In this document: positions 15,514 to 23,646 of the stretch, in pieces | Layout: each line of letters starts with the position of its first letter | Position numbering within the stretch: the first letter of the stretch is position 1 | Origin: Anaerolineales bacterium | GTDB taxonomy: Bacteria; Chloroflexota; Anaerolineae; Anaerolineales; Villigracilaceae | Direction of reading: 5' to 3' | Length of the DNA stretch: 42,969 bases | NCBI GenBank assembly: GCA_016789365.1 | Contig: JAEURH010000018.1 | Span: 1-42,969, forward strand | Position numbers and translations under genes: made by a program | Notes under the pieces: generated by a model | The model's database searches: none | The model's input: the letters and a program-made list of their open reading frames with translations, nothing else | What the model was told of the DNA's origin: nothing

Positions 15514-16440
15514 ATGAAAAAACATGATTCATTCGCAGGTTTAATAGCAGGTCTCACTGCCGCCTCCATTTGGGGCGGCATGTATGTTGTTAGTAAAGTT
15601 GTTTTGGAAGTCATTCCGCCATTTTCGTTATTGACGTTACGTTTAATCATGGGGGCTTTGGCATTAGCAGTTGTCATTTATTTTAGAAATAATTTTGCTT
15701 CGCGGGGTCTGAGACCCCGCGAGAGCGGTAAAAGCATTCGCTACCAAGAACACAAACAATTCTTTTGGACAAGTTTTTGGGTTGGTTTTGTAGGTTATGG
15801 AATTTCATTGGGCTTTCAATTTGTGGGCACAAAACTTTCAACAGCATCGAATGGCGCGTTAATTACATCCACAACGCCAGCGTTTGTTTTGTTGTTTGCT
15901 CCATTTTTATTGGGCGAGAAAACAACTTGGCAACGAATCATTGCTTTGGTCATTTCAACAATGGGCGTGTTAGCAGTTATTGACCCACGAACTGCTGAAT
16001 TATCGTCTTCGTTGTTTTGGGGAAATATGAGTTTACTAGCCGCAGGGTTAACGTGGGCTTTGTATTCCGTGTTGGTTCGCAAAGTTTCTAAGGATTCAGA
16101 TTTGTTAACTTCCAGTACGATTATGTTATTAGGTGGTTTACCAACCAGCATTGCGTTTAGCATTTGGGAAATCAACATACAAGGCGTTGGTGAAATCACA
16201 ATTGGAATTATTGGCGGATTATTATTTTTAGGGATTATCTCAACCGCAGTAGCAATGTTTTTATGGAATTATGCCTTTGCAGAATTACCTGCCGCAGTTG
16301 CTTCTTTAACTTTTTTTGCTCAACCTGTGGTCGGCACATTATTAGGTTGGTTCTTTTTATCAGAAACAATTACGCCATTATTTATTTTTGGCGGAATTTT
16401 AATCACGCTTGGGATTTTGATTGCGACATTTGAGAAATAA
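15514..16440 (+). CDS. EamA/DMT-family transporter
   Basis: 308 aa with ten hydrophobic segments in two EamA repeats. The first repeat is about 7-145 (LIAGLTAASIWGGMYVVSKVVL...), the second about 165-305 (NMSLLAAGLTWALYSVLVRKVS...). Both share the W-G/A-x-x-Y pattern of drug/metabolite exporters. Substrate unknown; amino acids, nucleosides or drugs are typical. The loop after helix 2 (about residues 58-80) is longer than usual and contains SRGLRPRES, encoded by an inserted palindrome. The ATG at 15514 is preferred over an upstream in-frame start because the latter lies inside the operator and promoter. Confidence 0.85.
   Translation: MKKHDSFAGLIAGLTAASIWGGMYVVSKVVLEVIPPFSLLTLRLIMGALALAVVIYFRNNFASRGLRPRESGKSIRYQEHKQFFWTSFWVGFVGYGISLGFQFVGTKLSTASNGALITSTTPAFVLLFAPFLLGEKTTWQRIIALVISTMGVLAVIDPRTAELSSSLFWGNMSLLAAGLTWALYSVLVRKVSKDSDLLTSSTIMLLGGLPTSIAFSIWEINIQGVGEITIGIIGGLLFLGIISTAVAMFLWNYAFAELPAAVASLTFFAQPVVGTLLGWFFLSETITPLFIFGGILITLGILIATFEK
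15700..15722. repeat. GC-rich palindrome inserted in frame in the EamA gene
   Basis: TCGCGGGGTCT, one base, then AGACCCCGCGA: a perfect 11-1-11 inverted repeat. It is far richer in GC than the surrounding gene and encodes SRGLRPRE in a cytoplasmic loop, so it looks like an inserted palindromic element that kept the frame open. Confidence 0.75.
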
Positions 16441-16442
16441 TA

Positions 16443-16475
16443 AAGTGACAGTCATTTTGAAAATGACTGTCACTT
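16443..16475. terminator. Bidirectional hairpin between the EamA gene and pyk
   Basis: AAGTGACAGTCATTTT (16443-16458) and its exact complement (16460-16475) form a 16-bp perfect stem around one base. It begins 3 nt after the EamA stop and lies between convergent genes. There is no long T-run, so the terminator role is inferred from stem strength and position. Confidence 0.6.
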
Positions 16476-16497
16476 ATGTTGAGGTTAAAACAAATTT

Positions 16498-16535
16498 TGA
16501 TGAAACAGAATCAATTATCGGTTAAGAAAGAAGCG
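16498..16535. repeat. 38-bp dispersed repeat, copy 1
   Basis: Matches 38645-38682 at 30 of 38 positions without gaps, sharing the block TGAAACAGAATCAA. Copy 1 sits 3 nt beyond the pyk stop; copy 2 lies between convergent genes before a terminator. Confidence 0.55.
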
Positions 16536-16537
16536 GG

Positions 16538-18022
16538 TTACTTCCCAACATTATTTTCTGCAAGTTTACGCACAAGTTTTACAGTCGGTTCACTTCCAAC
16601 GGTGTGAAGCAATGCCATGTTGGGTGGGCGTTGGTCGCCGATTGGGTATCCGCATACTAACACTACTTGATTTCCTTTTTCAATTCCTGATTTCAATAAA
16701 ACAGAATCAACATCGGCAATCATGTCATCGAGCGAACCTGCATAACGCACGAGATGTGGCTCAACGCCCCACAAAAACGCAAGTTGATTCAATGTATTTC
16801 GTTCTGGTGTGAAGCCGAGAATTTGTTTTGGTGGACGCGCTTTTGACATGAGCCATGCGGAACGACCTTGCATAGTGAATACGGCGATACCTTTAACATC
16901 TGGGTCACTGGCTAAAGCATTTGCCGCGCGTGCCATAGATGCCGCATCACTCTTGCCCAAGCCTGCTCTGCCATCTTGACGACTTCCCCATTCTTTGAAG
17001 TGTGCTTCTGCTTCGATGACAATGCGTGACATCATCTCAACTGCTAAATCTGGGTATTCACCTGAAGCAGTTTCAGCAGAAAGCATGACTGCGTCAGTAC
17101 CATCAAAAATTGCATTGGCGACATCTGATGCTTCGGCGCGAGTCGGAAGCGGGTTTTGAATCATGGACTCAAGCATTTGTGTAGCGGTAATCACTAATTT
17201 TGCTTTTGCATTTGCGGCATGAATGATTGTTTTCTGTAACGACGGTACACGCTCTGGTGGAAGTTCTACGCCTAAATCTCCGCGGGCTACCATTACACCA
17301 TCTACCACATCTAAAATTTCTTCTAGTTCATCCATGGCTTCGGGCTTTTCTAATTTCGCAATTAACATCGGCTCGCGTTTGCCATTGGAAAATTCTTTTA
17401 TCGCCGCACGGACTGTGCGAACATCTTCAGCACTGCGTACAAATGAAATAGCAACTGCATCTACGCCTTGTGAAATTCCAAAATCTAAATCATTTTTATC
17501 TTTTTCGGTAAAGCCAGCAATGCGGAGTTTTACGCCTGGCAAGTTGATGCCTTTATGCGAAAACAATTCACCACCCACTAACACTTTGGCATGGACAGTC
17601 TGATTGTCGGAAGCAATCACTTCTAAAGCAAGCCGCCCATCATCTAATAAAAGTTTATCTTTCACTTGAACAGACTCAAACAGTTCACGAAAATCTACGG
17701 GGATTAATTGACATTCCGTTTTTGGTTTTTCTTCTTTGGTGGGATACAAATAGACCTCTTCACCAATTGAAAGTTGAAGCGGTGCTTCTAATCTGCCCAC
17801 GCGGATTTTTGGTCCTTGTAAATCTTGCAAAATCCCCAGCGGAGTTTCTAACCGTTCAGCAACTTTGCGAATTCGTTTTATTCTTTCGGCATGTTGTTCG
17901 TGTGTACCGTGTGAAAAATTCAAACGGGCAACATTCATCCCTGCATTCATTAATTTTTCCAATACTGCTTCTGAATCAGAAGCAGGTCCAATCGTTGCTA
18001 CAATCTTTGCGTGCCTAATCAT
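16538..18022 (-). CDS. pyk: Pyruvate kinase
   Basis: Converts phosphoenolpyruvate and ADP to pyruvate and ATP, the last step of glycolysis. 494 aa with clear signatures: IVATIGPASDS at the N-terminus, MNVARLNFSHG, DLQGPKIRVGRL, the catalytic-site segment MVARGDLGVELPPE, and TATQMLESMIQNPLPTRAEASDVANAIFDGTDA. The C-terminal allosteric domain is complete (GIAVFTMQGRSAWLMSKARPP...). Two starts are possible: the ATG at 18022 (MIRHAKIV) has AGGA at a good distance, whereas ATG 18028 is too close to it. The upstream gap holds a family B repeat. It converges with the EamA gene. Confidence 0.96.
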   Translation of the reverse strand: MIRHAKIVATIGPASDSEAVLEKLMNAGMNVARLNFSHGTHEQHAERIKRIRKVAERLETPLGILQDLQGPKIRVGRLEAPLQLSIGEEVYLYPTKEEKPKTECQLIPVDFRELFESVQVKDKLLLDDGRLALEVIASDNQTVHAKVLVGGELFSHKGINLPGVKLRIAGFTEKDKNDLDFGISQGVDAVAISFVRSAEDVRTVRAAIKEFSNGKREPMLIAKLEKPEAMDELEEILDVVDGVMVARGDLGVELPPERVPSLQKTIIHAANAKAKLVITATQMLESMIQNPLPTRAEASDVANAIFDGTDAVMLSAETASGEYPDLAVEMMSRIVIEAEAHFKEWGSRQDGRAGLGKSDAASMARAANALASDPDVKGIAVFTMQGRSAWLMSKARPPKQILGFTPERNTLNQLAFLWGVEPHLVRYAGSLDDMIADVDSVLLKSGIEKGNQVVLVCGYPIGDQRPPNMALLHTVGSEPTVKLVRKLAENNVGK

Positions 18023-18047
18023 ATTCATATCCTTTTCAAATTTTATT

Positions 18048-18112
18048 ATCACCCTGAACGAAGGGAAGGGTCTCTACTATCGTAGAGATGCTTCGCTCTG
18101 CTCAGTGTGACG
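18048..18112. repeat. REP-like palindromic element, family B
   Basis: Begins ATCACCCTGAACGAAGG and ends CAGTGTGACG. The inner hairpin TCTCTAC-TATC-GTAGAGA (18070-18087) is a perfect 7-bp stem. The left half (CACCCTGA...CGAAGG...GGTCTCTAC) recurs at 41924. It lies in the pyk leader. Confidence 0.7.
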
Positions 18113-18214
18113 TGTGTTAAAACGCCGTGATGATAGGTAAAAAGCAGATAACTGTCAAGGCGGAAGAGTTATTATCAGGTTAACAACCGAAATGGCGCGA
18201 AGTTGCGGGTGATT

Positions 18215-19927
18215 TTATTTCGCAAACACATGCTTAATGGTCTGACAAATTATCTGCGGAACAGTCTCAAAGGAATAGGGCATATATACACGCTCATACA
18301 AGCCATGTGCATCTCTACCAAACGGACCGATGTTAATCACGGGGCAATTCAAAGATTTAATTTCATTTAGTTTATTTGAATCGAGCAAATAAACTTTATT
18401 TTCCAAATCAAATAGTGGCATGTTCTTTTTCAAATTTACTGAGACATCAGAGGTATCAAGGCGCATATAACTTAAATCCGATATATATGGGAAAAAGCCA
18501 CGCAATTGAATCTCATCATCAAACTCATGGATAACAGAAGCGACAGAACGAGTCAATTCATTTTCTTGCGGCAAAACCGAAGGATAATATGGCGGCGAAA
18601 AAAATGTGATGATGGCGGGTCCGTTTATTTTTGCTAATTTTGCTAATTCTGCTACAAGTAAGCAACTTAATTCACGGCTATCTTTTGCTTGTGATGAAAA
18701 TTCATCAACTTTATTTTTCATCCATCCGCTTAAGGTATCCCCAAATTCTTGAGAGGCTTTGTGCAATAACTCATCATACGAAATGATTAATTCATTCCAT
18801 TCAAGTGGTGTTTGTGATTGACCACCTAAATTGCTAAATGCCTGATAACTCTCTTCCACCCGCCTCATTACCTGACCTAATGCCTGTTTTGCTGAATCCC
18901 TCATCTTTTTCATCGCTTCAAGCGGATTGATTTGCAACGTGAGCCAGTTGACATACACAAAGGCATCACCAGCAGTTTCGGCGTTATACAAAGGCTTCAA
19001 ATCACGCATTTGCAAAGCCACAGGCGGAACTGCAATTTCAGTGATTGTTTCATTTCCTAGTTTACCAGTCCACTTATCCATCCATGTTGGGTTGAGATTA
19101 ATTTCACGCACTAACTCAGCCGCAATGTGAGAAGCATCCACCCCACGAAAAATTTCGCCAACATGTGTGCGGACTCCTAAAATGTAAAATGATGGCAACA
19201 ACTTCCCCACCGTGCCTGAATAAATAAAACGAGTATTTTCGTTTTCATTGCGTGGCGCAGTGTAATCGGTATTAATTACACCGATGTAATTCAAATTTTC
19301 TTTTTCACGCAACTTCAACAAATTTGGCACAGCCGCTAAAACACCTGCTGATTCTATCTCTTCATCTGGGCAGGCGAGTAACAACAAATTTCCATCTAAT
19401 TCATCAATTAGGCGATTCCCATTTTCATCAGGTTTAGCAAATGCTCGCAAAATAGCAATATTGATTGCCACGCCCGACTTCATATCCACAGAGCCACGCC
19501 CAAAAAGCCAATCTCCAGTTTGCAAATGAGTCCATGCGGATTGTTCTGAAATATCTAAATCATTTTTTGACTGAAAATATTTCTTCATTTCTTCAATCAA
19601 TTGTTCAGGCTGAAAAGCGATATTCACATCGCCATAACGCGCAAAATCATCCACACCGACTGTATCAAAATGCCCCATTAAAATAATTGTTTTGGCAGAA
19701 TTTCTTTTACTCCTCAACAAACAAGCAAAGTTTTTTCTGCCGTCTTCTGTAAACCAAAAATCAGAAAACACATCAGGTTGTTTGCCATTTTGATATGGTG
19801 CTAACGTCAAATCACGAATTACATCAGCACATTTATTCTCATTTTTGATATTCGGGCTAACACTTACAATCCCCATTAAAGTTTTTGTAAAGTGCAAAAC
19901 TTCATCGAACCAAATTTTATTTTGCAT
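18215..19927 (-). CDS. RocB-like M20-family metallopeptidase
   Basis: 570 aa, matching the long RocB branch of the M20 zinc peptidases (named for Bacillus arginine utilisation; exact substrate not known). Metal-site motifs are visible: ILMGHFDTVGVDDF (His and Asp ligands), DWLFGRGSVDMKSGVAI (bridging Asp), LLLACPDEEIESAG (catalytic Glu pair). The central lid domain has RTHVGEIFRGVDASHIAAELV, and the C-terminus NIGPFGRDAHGLYERVYMPYSF supplies the last His. The ATG at 19927 overlaps the end of the upstream MBL gene by 11 bp, implying translational coupling; a more distal start would overlap by over 40 bp. Confidence 0.85.
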   Translation of the reverse strand: MQNKIWFDEVLHFTKTLMGIVSVSPNIKNENKCADVIRDLTLAPYQNGKQPDVFSDFWFTEDGRKNFACLLRSKRNSAKTIILMGHFDTVGVDDFARYGDVNIAFQPEQLIEEMKKYFQSKNDLDISEQSAWTHLQTGDWLFGRGSVDMKSGVAINIAILRAFAKPDENGNRLIDELDGNLLLLACPDEEIESAGVLAAVPNLLKLREKENLNYIGVINTDYTAPRNENENTRFIYSGTVGKLLPSFYILGVRTHVGEIFRGVDASHIAAELVREINLNPTWMDKWTGKLGNETITEIAVPPVALQMRDLKPLYNAETAGDAFVYVNWLTLQINPLEAMKKMRDSAKQALGQVMRRVEESYQAFSNLGGQSQTPLEWNELIISYDELLHKASQEFGDTLSGWMKNKVDEFSSQAKDSRELSCLLVAELAKLAKINGPAIITFFSPPYYPSVLPQENELTRSVASVIHEFDDEIQLRGFFPYISDLSYMRLDTSDVSVNLKKNMPLFDLENKVYLLDSNKLNEIKSLNCPVINIGPFGRDAHGLYERVYMPYSFETVPQIICQTIKHVFAK

Positions 19928-20822
19928 TTTTATATTTGTTCCAATAACGCAACAAACCATCGGCGCTCATGCCGATTGGGTTTGAAACAGTATAAACTTG
20001 AATCACTTCTTCGCTTAAACCTTGCTCACGGCTTTGTTGTTCCATCCACTTTGTAAATTGTTCGCGCAATTCTTCTAACGAAGGTTCGCTTGGCATTACT
20101 TGCTCCAGCCATTTTTCGGTCGCATCTAAATTTTGTTGTAAAGCATTCAAATGCCACTCTACATCATCATAAATCCCAAAATGTGTTGGCGCAATTTGTT
20201 TGAGGTTTAATTTTTTTAATTTCGCAAGGCTTTCACGCCATTTTTCAAAATGAAATTCAGGTGGTGGCATGGGTACACGCAAATATGGATAACCTGGAAT
20301 GCGAACGCCGCCTACATCGCCAGAAAAGCAAGTCTCTTCAAAGATGTATGCAAAATGATGTTCGGCATGACCTGATGTGTGAATTGGTAAAAATTTTAGA
20401 TTGCCGATTGCAAATTCTTCCGCATCATTCGGGATGTGAATTTGATTCTGTTCAACAGGCAGAATCTCACCCCAGAGTTGATTCATCCTATCGCCATAAA
20501 TGCGTGATGCGCTGGCGATTAATTTTTCAGGTCTAATTAAGTGTGGCGCACCAAGTGGATGCACATAAATTTGTGCGCCATGTTGAGCAAGTTGACCAGC
20601 CGCGCCTGCATGGTCTAAGTGGATGTGTGTGAGCAGGACGTGGGTCACATCACCCAAAGATAAGCCAAAGGCTGATAGTGCAGAATCAAGCGTGGGCAAG
20701 GTAGAAGCGGGTCCGCTTTCTATCAAGATAACGGCATCATCGCTCTTAATCAAATAAGAAGCAATGGCTTGTTTTTTATTTTGAAAATGCAAATCTATTG
20801 TGATAATTCTGGAGTTTGCCAT
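19917..20822 (-). CDS. MBL-fold metallo-hydrolase
   Basis: 301 aa. The metallo-beta-lactamase signature LLTHIHLDHAGAAGQL (HxHxDH) is near residues 64-79. Later ligands are HTSGHAEHHFAYIF and FSGDVGGVRIP, and the last His is in APTHFGIYDDVEWH. Such proteins hydrolyse thioesters, lactones or similar bonds; the glyoxalase-II-like order of motifs gives no specific substrate. The start overlaps the DUF58 gene by 28 bp and the end overlaps the RocB-like gene by 11 bp, so the run of four genes is one operon. Confidence 0.85.
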   Translation of the reverse strand: MANSRIITIDLHFQNKKQAIASYLIKSDDAVILIESGPASTLPTLDSALSAFGLSLGDVTHVLLTHIHLDHAGAAGQLAQHGAQIYVHPLGAPHLIRPEKLIASASRIYGDRMNQLWGEILPVEQNQIHIPNDAEEFAIGNLKFLPIHTSGHAEHHFAYIFEETCFSGDVGGVRIPGYPYLRVPMPPPEFHFEKWRESLAKLKKLNLKQIAPTHFGIYDDVEWHLNALQQNLDATEKWLEQVMPSEPSLEELREQFTKWMEQQSREQGLSEEVIQVYTVSNPIGMSADGLLRYWNKYKNAK

Positions 20823-22102
20823 GAATGAAAATCCTGTATCTTTGGGGCAGTTGCGCTGAGAACGGTTGAGAGGTCGTCATCACAATTGACAACGCAAACA
20901 TGAATGTGCCTTTCGCGCAAAGAATTGATGAGTGTTTCTGTGCCTGTTGTGCCGCCGAAGGTGTGCGCTTTGAGCAACACAACGACTGGATGCAAAGAAC
21001 GTAAAAGTAAATCATCTACTGCTTGTAATAGTTCTTCGCGAACGGTGGGTGTAATTAAAATCACAGTGGAACGGCGGGGCAATTGCATGGCTTGAGTAGA
21101 AACTAAGCCTGCAATTGAAACTGCGCCATCGGCTTGGACAAATGCAAGTGTTTCTAAAATTTTTGCTTCTTGTCTTTCGCCTCTATCGGCTGTGAGTATG
21201 TTATATGTTTGACCAATGCTGGCGTAACCAACCGCGCGACGTTGACGAATAAAATAATGCGCAAGCGATGCGGCAATGCTGACGGAATATTCAAGTGTTG
21301 ATGGCGGTAATTTTAACTTGGGGCGTTTGATAAATAAGATATTATGTAAAGGTAATTCATCATATTCATAAGGTTTTTGATAATGAACTTTTTTGTGCGA
21401 GTCGAGATAAATCCAAACTTCGGCTTGCGGGTCTTGTTCAAATTCTTTGACCATTAATTTGTTGCGTTTTATGCTAGTACGCCAATGGATTCTTTTCATC
21501 GCGTCGCCATGCACATATTCGCGAATACCTGCGGCGTGGGGTGTAATATCTTGTGATTTTCTTTGAATAACATGCCCGCCCGGCAATAAGCCTGGCGATG
21601 ATGGAAAAAATTGGATTTCATGAATCATTGGTAAAACAACCAATGTGTCTTGTGCTGGGATAGTTTTTGAAGTGGTGAAAATTCCAAACGGGTCGCCTAT
21701 GTTTACGGCTGTGGGTCCAAGTTGAAAACCTCCGCGCTGAGTAAGCCAAGAATAAGCGTTGTAGGTTCTTTTTTGTTTTCCCATGACCAATGTCAATAAA
21801 CGTGAGCCAGCGACATAAGGGATTTTCGATTGGTTGATAATTTCTATCCACGCGGCAGGGATGCGGCTATTATTGGTAAGTTTGTAACGTTCTTCAAAAA
21901 TATCACCCACATTGGCGCGGAGTTCACGAGCAGTGCGTTCTACCCATATTTTGTTTACAAGCCAGCGCGTCCAAACCCAAGTGAGTAGGAATAATGAAAC
22001 GCTGATGTAAATAAAGCGCGAATATAAAGATGAGTCGCTAATCAAAACCCCTAGCACACCAATCAAAAATAAAGTGGCGAGTAAAATTCGCCCTGCTGGC
22101 AT
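20795..22102 (-). CDS. DUF58-domain membrane protein
   Basis: 435 aa. Two N-terminal hydrophobic helices (residues 5-23 and 28-46) precede a beta-rich region and the DUF58 core, whose signature is REYVHGDAMKRIHWRTSIKRNKLMVKEFEQ near residues 185-215. A von Willebrand-type fold follows (AEVWIYLDSH..., STVILITPTVREELLQ). DUF58 proteins are nearly always paired with a MoxR ATPase and are thought to help assemble or activate proteins at the membrane. Here the MoxR gene is 3 nt upstream. Confidence 0.87.
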   Translation of the reverse strand: MPAGRILLATLFLIGVLGVLISDSSLYSRFIYISVSLFLLTWVWTRWLVNKIWVERTARELRANVGDIFEERYKLTNNSRIPAAWIEIINQSKIPYVAGSRLLTLVMGKQKRTYNAYSWLTQRGGFQLGPTAVNIGDPFGIFTTSKTIPAQDTLVVLPMIHEIQFFPSSPGLLPGGHVIQRKSQDITPHAAGIREYVHGDAMKRIHWRTSIKRNKLMVKEFEQDPQAEVWIYLDSHKKVHYQKPYEYDELPLHNILFIKRPKLKLPPSTLEYSVSIAASLAHYFIRQRRAVGYASIGQTYNILTADRGERQEAKILETLAFVQADGAVSIAGLVSTQAMQLPRRSTVILITPTVREELLQAVDDLLLRSLHPVVVLLKAHTFGGTTGTETLINSLRERHIHVCVVNCDDDLSTVLSATAPKIQDFHSWQTPELSQ

Positions 22103-22105
22103 GAT

Positions 22106-23074
22106 TTAGTTCTTCCTTGCCGAATCAGCAGTGAACGAGCCGCCCGGTGAAGGTGTAGCAGAAACAATCTCTTGCACGATTTTGTCTGAACTTAAATCTC
22201 TCAACCTTGCGGCTGGACTAACAATAATACGATGCGCCAATACTGGCACAGCCAACGCTTTTATATCATCTGGCAAAACATAATCACGCCCTTGTAATGC
22301 CGCCATTGCCTGCCCAGCCCGTGCTAACGATAAACTTCCTCTTGGGCTGGCACCTAAATATACATCTTGACTTTGGCGTGTCCGCACACTTAACTCAACA
22401 ACATATCGCTTAATCGTATTCGATACATATACTTTCTTAACCGCATTGACTGCTTGCAATAATTCCTTCACTTTAACAACGGGTTTCAAACTCTCAATCG
22501 GGTGAGCCAACTTTTGGTCATCAATGATGCGAATTTCATCCAAAATGTTTGGATAGCCCAAACGCATTCGCAAAAGGAAACGGTCAAGTTGCGCTTCTGG
22601 CAATGGAAACGTGCCTTCATATTCAATTGGATTTTGGGTTGCTAACACCATGAATGGTTGCGGCAATGGATGTGTGACTCCATCTACTGTGATTTGGCGT
22701 TCTTCCATCGCTTCTAATAATGCGGCTTGCGTTTTGGGTGTAGCACGGTTAATTTCATCTGCCAAAATGATTTGTCCCACAATCGGTCCCGCGCGAAATT
22801 CAAATTTCTTTTTTTGCTGGTTATAAATTGAAATTCCCGTTACATCGCTAGGGAGCATGTCTGGTGTAAATTGAATGCGATTAAACACACAATCTAATGA
22901 GCGGGCTAAACTGCGTGCTAGCATTGTTTTTCCAACGCCTGGCACATCTTCAATTAATATATGTCCTTGGCACAATAAACCAATCAAAACAAATTCAAGT
23001 GATTGATTTTTTCCAACGATGACTTTTTGTAAACTTTCTCGCACGCGCTCCCCAAACAATTTGACATCTACCAT
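22106..23074 (-). CDS. MoxR-family AAA+ ATPase
   Basis: 322 aa, standard for the family. Walker A is [16 protein letters not shown] near residues 42-57, Walker B is [24 protein letters not shown] near 105-128, and the sensor-1 region is [24 protein letters not shown]. The C-terminal lid has [32 protein letters not shown]. MoxR proteins act as chaperones in metal or cofactor insertion and in maturation of VWA/DUF58 partners. It is the first gene of the minus-strand operon; a weak promoter (TAGAAT near 23106-23111) diverges from the tRNA promoter. Confidence 0.93.
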   Translation of the reverse strand: MVDVKLFGERVRESLQKVIVGKNQSLEFVLIGLLCQGHILIEDVPGVGKTMLARSLARSLDCVFNRIQFTPDMLPSDVTGISIYNQQKKKFEFRAGPIVGQIILADEINRATPKTQAALLEAMEERQITVDGVTHPLPQPFMVLATQNPIEYEGTFPLPEAQLDRFLLRMRLGYPNILDEIRIIDDQKLAHPIESLKPVVKVKELLQAVNAVKKVYVSNTIKRYVVELSVRTRQSQDVYLGASPRGSLSLARAGQAMAALQGRDYVLPDDIKALAVPVLAHRIIVSPAARLRDLSSDKIVQEIVSATPSPGGSFTADSARKN

Positions 23075-23138
23075 TCGGCATTATCCTTTTTAATAAGATG
23101 CGCCGATTCTATCACGGCTTGGGCTTGGTGAAATCGTG

Positions 23139-23144
23139 TATAAT
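23139..23144 (+). promoter_or_regulatory. -10 box of the tRNA-Arg gene
   Basis: A perfect TATAAT ends 9 nt before the first base of the tRNA, giving a very short 5' leader. Confidence 0.55.
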
Positions 23145-23153
23145 TTTGGTTAC

Positions 23154-23226
23154 GCCTCAGTAGCTCAATGGATAGAGCGCCTGACTTCGGATCAGTAGGT
23201 TGTGGGTTCGACTCCTGCCTGAGGCG
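23154..23226 (+). tRNA. tRNA-Arg (anticodon UCG)
   Basis: A 73-nt cloverleaf drawn by hand. The acceptor arm is GCCTCAG with CTGAGGC, all seven pairs. D-arm: GCTC/GAGC. The anticodon loop is CTTCGGA with anticodon TCG. The T-arm is GTGGG-TTCGACT-CCTGC with one G-T and one T-G pair. The discriminator is G. CCA is not encoded. The top pair of the anticodon stem (27-43) is a C-T mismatch, which is unusual but leaves four pairs. The last 20 nt are repeated in tandem immediately downstream. Confidence 0.9.
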
Positions 23227-23547
23227 CCTTCTTTAACAACATTGTCAGCGGTTGCCCCCATTGAGGGGATGCCATGAGTTCGGCTCCTGCCTGAGGCGCC
23301 TTCTTTAACAACATTATCAGCGGTTGCCCCCATTGAGAGGGGATGCCATGAGTTCGACTCCTGCCTGAGGCTACTTCTTTAACAACATTGTCAGCGGTTG
23401 CCCCCATTGAGGGGATGCCATGAGTTCGGCTCCTGCTTAAGGCACCTTCTTTAAGAACATTGTCAGCGGTTGCCCCCATTGAGGGGATGCCATGAGTTCG
23501 ACTCCTGCCTGAGGCACCTTTTCTTTAACAACATTGAGGGGATGCTA
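23206..23547 (+). repeat. Tandem array of tRNA-Arg 3'-end units
   Basis: Units start at 23206 (inside the tRNA), 23278, 23352, 23424 and 23496; lengths are 72, 74, 72, 72 and a shortened last unit of about 52. Each begins with GTTCGACTCCTGCCTGAGGC or a close variant, the tRNA T-loop to acceptor 3' strand. A shared spacer of about 52 bp follows, with a CCCC...GGGG hairpin around CATTGA. Copies differ at scattered positions (GGC/GAC, TTAAGG, a 2-bp insertion, a deletion in the last). The rest of the 420-bp gap, 23548-23646, holds nothing I recognise. Confidence 0.92.
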
Positions 23548-23646
23548 TATTTGAAAGATATTTAATAACAGGCAAACTACTACGAAATGCTTACTATGAG
23601 GGATATTAAAGCGTATATCAATAAATTAAGAATCTAGGAATTTTTG

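Noticed and set aside
18116-18214. Possible riboswitch or small RNA between the RocB-like and pyk genes
   Set aside because: The 99-bp gap has no conserved aptamer motif, long stem or terminator that I can see.
23192-23479. Open frame on the minus strand with repeated MGATADNV... peptides
   Set aside because: It is the translation of the tRNA-derived tandem array, with a period divisible by three for most units; no ribosome binding site and no relation to a protein family.
23206-23547. CRISPR array or integron attC array
   Set aside because: The whole 72-bp unit is repeated without variable spacers, so it is not CRISPR. The ends do not match RYYYAAC/GTTRRRY and no cassettes lie between units, so it is not an attC array.
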